Assembly (NCBI GenBank): GCA_003551325.1
Contig: PUMK01000310.1
Location: 1 to 7,565 of the forward strand
Length of the DNA stretch: 7,565 nt
DNA from: Candidatus Acetothermia bacterium
Lineage (GTDB): Bacteria > Bipolaricaulota > Bipolaricaulia > Bipolaricaulales > Bipolaricaulaceae
Reading direction: 5' to 3'
The position numbers and the translations under genes were made by a program. Positions within the stretch are counted from its first letter, which is position 1. Every line of letters starts with the position of its first letter. Below the pieces are notes generated by a model. It searched no databases. It was not told where the DNA came from and worked only from the letters and a program-made list of their open reading frames with translations. Below are positions 1-6,753 of this stretch, in pieces.

Positions 1-119
1 AGGATGTCTGCCCGACCCAATGTCGCCACTACCCGCTGGCGGCTCCTTCCGTCCACCCGACGGTTCGCAACCAGCTGCAGGTACGTGTAGCCTCCGACGC
101 GCTTTTGTCGTACGAACAT
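1..119 (-). CDS. N-terminus of an IS1634-like DDE transposase, continues past the left edge
   Basis: The ATG at 119-117 opens 39 complete codons that stay in frame to the window edge. The peptide starts MFVRQKRVGGYTYLQLVANR and contains SRQRVVATLGRADI. This is the characteristic opening of IS1634-type (IS4-superfamily) transposases, in which a basic 'RVGGxxYLxLVENxR' block is followed by 'RQRxxxxLGR'. The DDE catalytic residues lie later and cannot be checked. A purine-rich TAAGGGGGGGG at 131-122 precedes the start by two bases, which is close for a ribosome binding site but plausible within the G run. The frame differs from that of the ORF reading through from 745, which is why that ORF's tail looks random. 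Whether this copy is complete is unknown. Confidence 0.7.
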   Translation of the reverse strand, partial: MFVRQKRVGGYTYLQLVANRRVDGRSRQRVVATLGRADI

Positions 120-745
120 AGCCCCCCCCTTACCATCACCATACTAGCACTGTTAGCACGACATGATAAGGGGACACGCGTCACTCTATTGGCACCACAA
201 ACACGCGCTTCTCCGACCCTCGGTGCCATCAGGCCTGCGTTTCCAGCCTCGACTACCCCCGCAACTGTAGAAGATGGGTCTGACTCTTGGCGTTCAAGAA
301 CCTCTTGCAGGCGCTCCTCGCCAAACGGTCTGGGATGTGTGAGCCCATCGCGGAGCTTCTTCAGATCGTCGAAGAGAACCCGTTGCTCGTTCGACCCCCA
401 GAATTCCCTTTCGCCCCAGGCGATTGAGATGAGCCCCAGCTTGTCACCCAAGGACAGTGCTCTCCGCTTCCTCTCCACGTAACGCTTGAGCCAAGTATCA
501 TTGAAACTGAGCCCTCTCTCCTTTGCTTCGATCACGCGAAAGACGAACGATACCGACGCTTCGAGGGCATCGTAGGAATAACGCACAGCCTCCAAGACGT
601 GGCGGTTCACCTCGACGCGGTTCAAAGGCCCTCGGACTGTAACTGGACCTCGTGTTGTAGGTACCGCGCGAACCGAGTCAAGAGCGAACTGCAGATAGTC
701 TTGGTGAAGACTCTGCCACTCCGTGACCACGTGTCGCTCTCCCAT
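29..745 (-). CDS. Uncharacterised protein with possible HEPN-type R-x4-H motif, 3' end replaced by insertion sequence
   Basis: The ATG at 745 has AGGAG at 756-752 with a six-base spacer, so this start is well supported. Residues 45-140 look like a real, mostly helical domain: HVLEAVRYSYDALEASVSFV, LSLGDKLGLISIAW, then LFDDLKKLRDGLTHPRP. The R132-x4-H137 motif in a late helix, followed by Pro, matches the catalytic signature of HEPN ribonucleases. The same LRxxLxHP pattern also occurs in non-catalytic helical proteins, so function is not claimed. From about residue 165 the sequence turns into unstructured, Ser/Arg-rich text. The last 70 or so residues are translated from the leader and transposase start of an insertion element in the wrong frame, ending at a TAG at 31-29. 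The natural C-terminus is therefore lost. The gene begins 17 bases after the nuclease remnant loses similarity. Confidence 0.5.
   Translation of the reverse strand: MGERHVVTEWQSLHQDYLQFALDSVRAVPTTRGPVTVRGPLNRVEVNRHVLEAVRYSYDALEASVSFVFRVIEAKERGLSFNDTWLKRYVERKRRALSLGDKLGLISIAWGEREFWGSNEQRVLFDDLKKLRDGLTHPRPFGEERLQEVLERQESDPSSTVAGVVEAGNAGLMAPRVGEARVCGANRVTRVPLSCRANSASMVMVRGGLCSYDKSASEATRTCSWLRTVGWTEGAASG
145..159. repeat. Short direct repeat TAGCAC-TGT-TAGCAC in the insertion-sequence leader
   Basis: Two identical 6-mers separated by three bases lie 26 bases or more upstream of the transposase ATG. A nine-base period near an IS end could be part of a transposase-binding or promoter site, but the repeat is short enough to be chance. 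Confidence 0.35.
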
Positions 746-762
746 CGTTCACTCCTCTCCGT

Positions 763-896
763 GATCCGCAGCCCGCTTCGAGCAGCGCGGGATCCCTCTC
801 GATCCAGTCCTCCAGGTGCGCCTCGAAGCCGATCGTGGCCGGCTGGACCCGCTCCGGTCCGCGTCCCCTTATCCGCCACACTCCGAGCCGGCTCAT
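763..896 (-). pseudogene. N-terminal remnant of a NucS/DUF91-like PD-(D/E)XK nuclease
   Basis: From the ATG at 896 the protein begins MSRLGVWRIRGRGPERVQP and continues with FEAHLEDWIERDPALLEAG. A 'LWRI' start followed by a LE-x-WI-x-DP-x-LL helix is the usual opening of NucS/DUF91-type nucleases, which act on DNA with a later catalytic core (D, then E-x-K) not present here. After LLEAG the frame goes wrong. The expected GLRI appears in the -1 frame at 774-763, and one extra G in the GGG at 774-772 would restore EAGLRI. Beyond 763 no similarity continues in any frame, and the ribosome binding site of the next gene begins at once. The frame read without correction ends at a TGA at 680-678. The fragment cannot encode an active nuclease. 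The family call is from memory of the consensus and rests on only about 43 residues. Confidence 0.5.
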
Positions 897-911
897 GACA
901 TCATCTCCTCC
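897..911 (-). promoter_or_regulatory. Ribosome binding site of the nuclease remnant
   Basis: GGAGGAG at 911-905 stands eight bases before the ATG at 896-894. It supports starting the protein at MSRLGVWRI rather than at an in-frame GTG at 932. It also shows that the remnant was once a properly translated gene, 54 bases downstream of the NTPase stop. Confidence 0.55.
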
Positions 912-950
912 GATCAGAGAACGAGAGAACACGACCCGATCCCGGCCCGA

Positions 951-1699
951 TCAGGGCTCATCAGCCAACTGTGGAGGGCTACTCAGGAACAAGGACAACT
1001 CAGGCCACCTTTCCACTATCGTGTCATGCGCCTGGGCAAGTGCCTGCTTCTCTTTGTCGCCGGAGTACTCGTACTCGGGGAAAGGCCAGCTCTGGAACTC
1101 CTTCGCGCCCATCCTAGTGGCCTCTCGCCAGGCCGGGAGCTCCTCATTGACCGATGCCGCCCGTTTCTCCGCCTGCTCTTCAGTGTCGCCGCGCCGAAGG
1201 CAGTTCTCCTTGGTCTTCCTACTGAGGTCGTTCAAGAGGTCGACCTCTTCTTGCTGAGTCCCCGGCTCTCTGCCGATGGGGAGATCGCTAGGGTTCAGGA
1301 TGACCGTCTCGAGTTCGCCAAAGGCCTGACGCACAGTCGGGATGCTCAGAAGCTCGATGAAGCGGGGAGCGTAGATCTCCCCTTTGGCCAGCCCAAAGCC
1401 TGACGGTGGTAGGAACAACAGCTGCCACTCTGATCTGACCTTGATGAACAGCGTCATGGCCTGTGGAAACCACTCAATTCCGGGGGTGGGATAGGAGGGA
1501 GCAAGCCCCAGCCGGTGGAAAGCTTGGTGCAGCTGGTCCCGGAGAGAAGGGTGGCCGTACAGGACGTCCTCTTTTCCCCGAGGGCCGTTCGGGCGAAGTC
1601 TGTACGGTTCGATACGCACCACTCCCTTGGCAGTAGTGCATCCAATGGGCTCTTCCCAACCCCGCCCGGACCGAAGATCAGCAGGGTCCTATCAGGCAA
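951..1699 (-). pseudogene. P-loop NTPase split by a -1 frameshift
   Basis: The first frame, from TTG 1699, gives TLLIFGPGGVGKS with a Walker A motif GPGGVGKS at residues 10-17. It then loses sense after ALLPREW. The adjoining frame picks up immediately with VVRIEPYRLRPNGPRGKEDV, downstream of about 1622, and stays open to a TGA at 953-951. That second frame can be read alone from a GTG at 1622 as 223 residues, but it would lack the P-loop. One extra base near 1618-1627 rejoins both parts into about 249 residues. For example, a fourth G in the GGG of AAGGGAG gives LLPRGVVRIEPYRL. The C-terminal part includes WQLLFLPPSGFGLAKGEIYA and TVILNPSDLPIG and resembles small ATP-binding proteins seen in defence loci; no substrate can be assigned. 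Walker B is not evident. It follows the HNH-like gene with an 8-bp overlap. A sequencing indel would make this an intact gene. Confidence 0.6.
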
Positions 1700-2663
1700 T
1701 CGGATCACCTCCCGCTGAACCAAACTCCCAGGGGCTGACCTGTGTGTTCCTTGAAGTGGCGTCGCAGACCGCCAGCCTACCAGTTAGCTCACGCACTCTG
1801 TAATGGTGTGTGTCTGACACCAAGGCAACGACAGAGAAGAGGAGATTCCCAAACAGGATGACCGCAACAATGATTCCCACCCCTGGTACATGGACCAGCG
1901 CCACGCCATGTTCCCCCATCGAGAGCTTGGGGAAGAGCATCTCCAGTGTCTCCTCTGCTTCATCTGTCGCGCCGAAAGCCAGAGCGCAGAGCCCTGAGGA
2001 CCGCAGTTCGCTTTGATTCTCAGCGAACAAGACTTTGTGCCAGTCAGGTAGAAGAGGATCGTGAAGCCAGTCATCGCCCAGGAACTTGTATGCAGCCAGA
2101 AAAGCGATCTTAAGCAGACCACGCTTGATCTCGGCAGCGTTGAATTCGAGATCAATGTTGATTTGTGAAGATTCCAGGCTTCTTGGGCCGGTAACCTGCA
2201 CTACGTTGCCGCGGCTGTGCCACTTGCCTAACAACTCTCTCATGAACCGGTCCCTTTCCTCCCTAGAGCAGATGATCGTCCGCGCATGTTGACCTGGACC
2301 ACTCTGGACAGGGTTCACGACACGTGTTTCCATTCTTCCCGACCTGTCAAACTCCACGCTGACCCTGGTGGACGTGCCAGCGATTGTGCCTTGCAGTTGC
2401 CATGTGGCTTCGCCGCTTCTCGACCGAATACTGAGCAAACATCGGCAGGCGCGGACCAGCGGGGAGTCGACAAGCCAAGCGTCGAGCGTCCTTCCTAGCT
2501 GACTATCAGACGATTCGTCGGCCAGTACCGCAAAGTCCAGGCCACCCCCAATGGCGTGAGGGAAGATGTGCGCCTGAGTCACACTTTCCAGCTCTGAAAG
2601 CGGCCTTAGTGTGTACGGGCAGATCTGATAAGTGCCTCCGAGCTCTCTGAAGCTGTCAGGCAC
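1692..2663 (-). CDS. HNH-like protein with degenerate zinc ligands, accessory gene of the DISARM-type operon
   Basis: This intact 323-residue protein has a GTG start, a strong Shine-Dalgarno and an 8-bp overlap with the methylase gene. Near the N-terminus it reads ICPYT at 14-18, then AHIFPHAIGG at 31-40 and SQLGRTLDAWL at 54-64. This spacing mirrors HNH_5-type nucleases (CxxC, then EHxxPxxLGG, then CxxCNxxLG). His32 and the GG are kept, but only Cys15 remains of the four zinc cysteines. The usual CxxCN stretch is replaced by ADESSDSQLG at 48-57, so the zinc-stabilised fold and the Asn are missing as judged by eye. The rest (about 65-323) is not recognised. Residues 262-282 are a 21-residue uncharged hydrophobic run, either one membrane segment or the core beta strands of the domain. 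Base composition is lower in GC than the flanks (29/60 at 1801-1860). It could be a nuclease or a DNA-binding or structural derivative. Confidence 0.55.
   Translation of the reverse strand: MPDSFRELGGTYQICPYTLRPLSELESVTQAHIFPHAIGGGLDFAVLADESSDSQLGRTLDAWLVDSPLVRACRCLLSIRSRSGEATWQLQGTIAGTSTRVSVEFDRSGRMETRVVNPVQSGPGQHARTIICSREERDRFMRELLGKWHSRGNVVQVTGPRSLESSQINIDLEFNAAEIKRGLLKIAFLAAYKFLGDDWLHDPLLPDWHKVLFAENQSELRSSGLCALAFGATDEAEETLEMLFPKLSMGEHGVALVHVPGVGIIVAVILFGNLLFSVVALVSDTHHYRVRELTGRLAVCDATSRNTQVSPWEFGSAGGDPIA
1703..1713 (-). promoter_or_regulatory. Ribosome binding site fixing a TTG start of the P-loop NTPase gene
   Basis: GGGAGGTGATC at 1713-1703 closely matches the 16S anti-Shine-Dalgarno complement. 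An eight-base spacer separates its GGAGG core from a TTG at 1699-1697. The site lies inside the end of the HNH-like gene (TGA at 1694-1692), giving an 8-bp overlap. Starting here yields a protein beginning MPDRTLLIFGPGGVGKS, with the P-loop close to the N-terminus as is common. A TTG at 1723 in the same frame is a poorer choice. Confidence 0.55.
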
Positions 2664-5600
2664 GATGCGCCTCCCCTATCCGCTCCCATGCCTCTAGCAC
2701 CAACCGGCGGGTGCGGTAGTGGCCGAACTGCTTGAGTTCGTTGTTTTTGAGGACGCGGAAGGTTTGGCCGGGGAAGTCGGAGGCGGCAGCGCGGGCTTGG
2801 TAGGCTTCTTCGTCGAGGGGGTCGGTGATCTCTTCCCAGGGGTCGAGGATGTCTTCGAGCTCCTTGGGAGTGAGGCCGGCGGGGTCGAGGATGTAGCGGA
2901 GTTGCTTACGCGTCAGGCCGTACAGCTTGGCGTAGTAGGCGTCGAGTTCGGCGCGGATGTGGGCGCGGCGGTCTTCGTCCCATTTGAACGGCGGCCGCGG
3001 GATGCCCTTGTTTCGGTCGGTTTCGATCTCGGGGTAGGCTTCGAGCCATTCAGGCAGGTCCCACGTGTGCCCGCCGGTGACTGCGGCGTTCGCTTCCCAT
3101 TGTTGCTTGATGGCCGCGCGCAGGGACTCATCGGCGTCGTACCAGACCTCGTCGGCAAAGGGCTTCATCTCCCATCCGTTATACACCAGCTCCACCATGC
3201 GGGGCAGGATGAAGAAGAGATCGGTCACTGCATACTCCGTGGGAGGTAACACAGCCAGCTGCTTCGCATAGTGGAAATCCAGGTGTGTACCTCCGATCTT
3301 CTGTCGGGCAACGTGATCGCAGACCACGGAGTTGGCACTGGCAACGAGACAAGCCGCGAGGCAGATGGAGACATCTGAGCCAACCACCAACAGAGGAAGG
3401 ACGTCACCCGCACCGACCACCGGGAGGGTAGAGGAAATCACCGTTCTTTCGTCGGTGGTACGCGCAATCCTCCGGAACCCCAAAAGCCACCGCCGTTGCC
3501 ATTCCCCCAGCCGTACGTCGACTTCGGTTTTGGGGACCCAGTACCAAGGTTGGGGAAGGTAGGTTGGGTCCACATATTGGGCCGGAGAGGGAGCCGGGAG
3601 GTGGACATTCTGCCGGCTGGTGACGCCTTCGTAGGTGCCGGAGCGGTGGTCGAACTGCCAGATCATCTTCGCTTCGTATAGCGGGAGGTAGATCTCGTCG
3701 CCCTTGAGAAAGCGGTTGCCTACGAGGCGAAAACCGTCCTGCTGGAGTTCGTCACGCGTGCGGAAGAGGCCGGAGTCGCTGGTCATGTTGAACAGCCCTT
3801 GCCGGAACGTTATTCCCCAGGGGTTCTTGTCATCCTCCTCGTTCACCAAGACAGGGACACGGTCGTAGATCGCTTTGGTGAGCTCGGCGTCCTGGCGGGT
3901 GCGGAAGATGGGACAGGTGCGCGTGTTGGGGTTGACCGTACGGAAGTCCTCGGGCCGCATGGTGAACCGGCGATGTTGGTCGCGCAGGTGGTTCACATGA
4001 GTGGCAAAGAAGGCGAACTCCATCGCCGCGGTGTCGGGAGAACTGCGCATGGTGAGCAGACTGAACTTGTAGCTTCTGTGGACGCCAGGGAAGACACCTT
4101 GGCGGTTTTCGAAGTCGAACAGGCTGGCAAGGGCACTTCGCTCAACGAGATCAGCGAAGAATTGCTTGTTCGAATCGTCCGTTGCGATTCCGGTTGGCAC
4201 GACCATCCCGGCTTTCCCCGTGCTCTTGAGAATGGACGGTCCCAGCTGCGCGAACACCGCATAGAGGTTGATCTTCCCGGAGAGCATGGGGAATCGCTCC
4301 GACTCACGAAGGAAGTTGGCAGTCTTCTCAATCAGCCGCAGGGGCTCTTGCCATTCTCCATATAGTTCAGGATACTCCTGCTTCAATCGCTTGATTGCTG
4401 CTTTGCGCTTGGCACCGGGAAGTCCCGCGACATCGGGGTCACGCGAAGCGAAGAACTCCGATTCGTTAGCCTGAAGAAGATCCCACGGAGGGTTCCCAAG
4501 CACAACATCGAACCCGCCCTTCTGGAAGACAGCGGGGAACTCGAGGGGCCAGTGGAAGAACCTGAGCCGCTCGGCAAGGGTCTGAGCGTGGCCGAGGAGC
4601 TGGGAGGACAGCGCTCCGCGGCCACGAGCGAGGTATTCCCACAACGTTCCACTCGTGGGGACCAGCGCTTGGTTGTCCGAAGAGAGCTGGGCGAAGAACG
4701 CGGCGGTCCACAGGCTGGCGGCCATCCAGTCCCGCCACCAGGGTGTGTCCGGTGCGCGGTGCTGGTCGTACAGCGTGTGCTTGCGATCGACGTCCTCGGG
4801 GCGGTCGTCCGGGATCGCAGCGAGCTCGGCGGCCTGGTCGGCGAGCGTGGCGAGGTCGCTGCGGAAGTCAAACGGCACCATGCCCGCCTGGCGCTCTTTT
4901 CGTTCCCGGCGGTTGTCCTTACGGACAGCGCTGGCCAGCTTCTTGTCGTCCCCGGTGACGGCCTTGTAGGCCGCGTCGGGGATACCCTCCTCGAGGACGG
5001 AGAGGTCGGCGACGCCCACCAGGGAGTCGCCGCAGCGGATGCGGTGGTTGAGGAACGTGAGGGGCTTCCCTTCGGTATGTCCTTCGATCCACAAGGCCAC
5101 CTTGCAGAGTTCGACCGCCAAGGGATTCTTGTCCACCCCGTGGAGGCAATGGGCGATGACGTCCCGGGTGGCCGTGCGCGTCTCCTCCGGCGGAGGCTCT
5201 TCCTCCTCGGTGCGGCCCTTGGCCAGCTCGCGGCCGAGCCGGCGGGCGGCGGCAAGCAGAAAGTGCCCCGAGCCGCATGCCGGGTCGCACACCGTCAGGG
5301 AGAGGATCGCTTGTTCCTTCTCGTCCTTGGTCGTGCAGCTGGCCAGGCGCTTCTCGAGCACTGGCACGAGGGCCGACTCCACAAGCTCGTGTACGAGCTC
5401 CCGCGGGGTGTAGTAGGAGCCGGTCGACTTGCGTTCGGTGCCCACGCCCAGCTCGAACCGAGGCACACCACTCTTCACGCTGACCATGGGTTCGAACTCG
5501 AGCAGGCTCTCGTACACGCTTCCCAGTTCCTCAACATCGAGAGCGGCGTAGTTCACCCGTCGGCGCACCTTCTCCTCACGTGGCGTGAAAAAGGAGAGGT

Positions 5601-6753
5601 CGAACACAGCATCAAGGAGGTCAGCGTTGCTGAGCTGTGCGCTTTCCAGGTCGCGCATCTCCACCTGGGAGAAGAGGTCGCCGTTCAGCGGGGGAAGGCC
5701 AAGCTCCCGAGCAAGCTCCTCTTTGCGCAGAAGGTGGAACAGGGTGCGCAGCGAGAGGTAGAGATCGTCGAACCGCTGCGGCGCGGTCGGCCGGTGCTCG
5801 GCCAGCGTGCGCAGACGGCTCAGGCCGTAATGCTTCAGGTACACCGGGTCCTCGGAGAGAAGGCCGCGCTCCTCGGCGACCAGGAGGAAGAACAGGCGGT
5901 ACACAAGGTGGAGAAGCTGTCGGTAGAGTTCTCGAGGACTCAGCTCCCCTGTGCGCACCCTTTCCCTGAGTTCTTCGTTTCTGGGATGGCGGAGGAAGCC
6001 GTCGGCCAGGGTCACGATGGCCCTTTCCACCGCGTCGCGTAGGCCGTCGCGGATTCGCCCACCTTCTTCGATCGCTTGCTGGTGGTACTCCTCAAGCAGG
6101 CAATCTTTGGCGTCGGCCATGGTCCGGGGGAAACGGGTGCGGTGGGCCAGGCGCAGAAGGAGTATGAACTCGTTGAACTGGTTGCCATCGAGCATGGACT
6201 CAAGGTCGAACTCGATGTAGGCCTGGCGGGCGATGTAGGGGGCCTGGCGCAGGATGCGCAAGGTGCGGCCGTTGGTGACGATGCCCCACAGGTGCTCGGT
6301 TCGGTTCAGGTATTCTTGGAGGAGGGCGTGCGGGGACTTGCGGCCGCGGCCCGCCGGCGGGCGTCTTCCCAGCTCTTGGTCGGAGCCGACGATGTGCACC
6401 GGGGGCGCTTCTTCCCCGTCGCCCGCCCGGTGGGAGATCGCGTAGATCTCCCCGTCCACGACGGCTCCGGAGCGCTGGTAGGCGAGGCTGTGCCCGAGGA
6501 CCTCAAGGAGCGGAATCACCCAGTGCTCGCGGGTGACTGTCGTGAGGGACTCTGCCTTAGCGTAGTGGAGTCGGCTCTGGTAAGCGGCCCAGTATCTGCG
6601 AACATGAGTCCATCCCGCAGAAGCGTAGTCGACGAGGGTCTGGCGGCCGTCGATTCCGAAGTCCTTGGGCTTCTGGCCGGGAAGCTCGGTGAGCTTCTCG
6701 AGGACATCCGGGCCGAGGACGCCGCCCTCCAGCCGCAGCGTGACCGCCTTCAT
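2656..6753 (-). CDS. drmMI: Eco57I-type DNA adenine methyltransferase, DrmMI-like (class 1 DISARM)
   Basis: This 1365-residue protein probably transfers methyl from AdoMet to adenine N6 in a specific DNA site, marking host DNA. A YTP motif at 448-450 precedes AdoMet-binding motif I, DPACGSGHF at 490-498. Catalytic motif IV, NPPW, is at 754-757. This order and the long I-IV gap fit Eco57I-type gamma methylases. The YLPLYEAKMIWQFDHR block at 1022-1037 and the C-terminal QFGHYRTRRLVLEAW are typical of the DrmMI/PglX-like group. The region from about 1000 to 1250 is the likely target-recognition domain. Residues 1-250 form an N-terminal domain without an obvious nuclease PD-ExK motif, so it is probably methylase only. 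The ATG at 6753 is chosen because it overlaps the helicase TGA and has AAGGGG at 6761-6766. An in-frame start at 7011 would add an 86-residue Pro/Arg-rich shadow of the helicase gene. A PglX-like or type IIG/IIL enzyme is the alternative. Confidence 0.75.
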   Translation of the reverse strand: MKAVTLRLEGGVLGPDVLEKLTELPGQKPKDFGIDGRQTLVDYASAGWTHVRRYWAAYQSRLHYAKAESLTTVTREHWVIPLLEVLGHSLAYQRSGAVVDGEIYAISHRAGDGEEAPPVHIVGSDQELGRRPPAGRGRKSPHALLQEYLNRTEHLWGIVTNGRTLRILRQAPYIARQAYIEFDLESMLDGNQFNEFILLLRLAHRTRFPRTMADAKDCLLEEYHQQAIEEGGRIRDGLRDAVERAIVTLADGFLRHPRNEELRERVRTGELSPRELYRQLLHLVYRLFFLLVAEERGLLSEDPVYLKHYGLSRLRTLAEHRPTAPQRFDDLYLSLRTLFHLLRKEELARELGLPPLNGDLFSQVEMRDLESAQLSNADLLDAVFDLSFFTPREEKVRRRVNYAALDVEELGSVYESLLEFEPMVSVKSGVPRFELGVGTERKSTGSYYTPRELVHELVESALVPVLEKRLASCTTKDEKEQAILSLTVCDPACGSGHFLLAAARRLGRELAKGRTEEEEPPPEETRTATRDVIAHCLHGVDKNPLAVELCKVALWIEGHTEGKPLTFLNHRIRCGDSLVGVADLSVLEEGIPDAAYKAVTGDDKKLASAVRKDNRRERKERQAGMVPFDFRSDLATLADQAAELAAIPDDRPEDVDRKHTLYDQHRAPDTPWWRDWMAASLWTAAFFAQLSSDNQALVPTSGTLWEYLARGRGALSSQLLGHAQTLAERLRFFHWPLEFPAVFQKGGFDVVLGNPPWDLLQANESEFFASRDPDVAGLPGAKRKAAIKRLKQEYPELYGEWQEPLRLIEKTANFLRESERFPMLSGKINLYAVFAQLGPSILKSTGKAGMVVPTGIATDDSNKQFFADLVERSALASLFDFENRQGVFPGVHRSYKFSLLTMRSSPDTAAMEFAFFATHVNHLRDQHRRFTMRPEDFRTVNPNTRTCPIFRTRQDAELTKAIYDRVPVLVNEEDDKNPWGITFRQGLFNMTSDSGLFRTRDELQQDGFRLVGNRFLKGDEIYLPLYEAKMIWQFDHRSGTYEGVTSRQNVHLPAPSPAQYVDPTYLPQPWYWVPKTEVDVRLGEWQRRWLLGFRRIARTTDERTVISSTLPVVGAGDVLPLLVVGSDVSICLAACLVASANSVVCDHVARQKIGGTHLDFHYAKQLAVLPPTEYAVTDLFFILPRMVELVYNGWEMKPFADEVWYDADESLRAAIKQQWEANAAVTGGHTWDLPEWLEAYPEIETDRNKGIPRPPFKWDEDRRAHIRAELDAYYAKLYGLTRKQLRYILDPAGLTPKELEDILDPWEEITDPLDEEAYQARAAASDFPGQTFRVLKNNELKQFGHYRTRRLVLEAWERIGEAHRA
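2664..2676 (-). promoter_or_regulatory. Ribosome binding site fixing the GTG start of the HNH-like gene
   Basis: GGGGAGG lies at 2676-2670, six bases before a GTG at 2663-2661. The site is inside the last codons of the methylase gene, whose TGA is at 2658-2656. The HNH-like gene therefore starts eight bases inside the methylase gene, consistent with coupled translation. Confidence 0.6.

Larger units (their letters stand above)
1..178 (-). mobile_element. Terminal part of an IS1634-like insertion sequence
   Basis: The transposase start and its upstream leader mark one end of an insertion sequence whose remainder lies left of the window. The exact terminus cannot be placed without the other inverted repeat. 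It is inferred to lie between about 160 and 240, where the ORF entering from 745 stops looking like protein; 178 is only a working boundary. The leader holds two copies of TAGCAC three bases apart (145-150 and 154-159) and an eight-base C run at 122-129. The insertion truncates the gene that starts at 745. Confidence 0.45.

Noticed and set aside
622..879. A minus-strand frame holding GLRITERSERW as a separate gene
   Set aside because: Only the GLRI residues fit the nuclease family. The rest is out of frame with both real neighbours, so it is used only as evidence of a frameshift.
816..1403. Open frame of 195 codons on the plus strand
   Set aside because: It is antisense to the NTPase gene and the nuclease remnant, with no ribosome binding site or family resemblance noticed.
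951..1622. The 223-residue frame as a complete gene from GTG 1622
   Set aside because: The GTG has no clear ribosome binding site, and the adjoining frame supplies a well-formed P-loop start, so a split gene fits better.
4552..6042. Long open frame of 496 codons on the plus strand
   Set aside because: It is antisense to the methylase, covering motif I and the YTP motif, and its Gly/Val/Glu-rich text is the usual mirror of a GC-rich coding frame.
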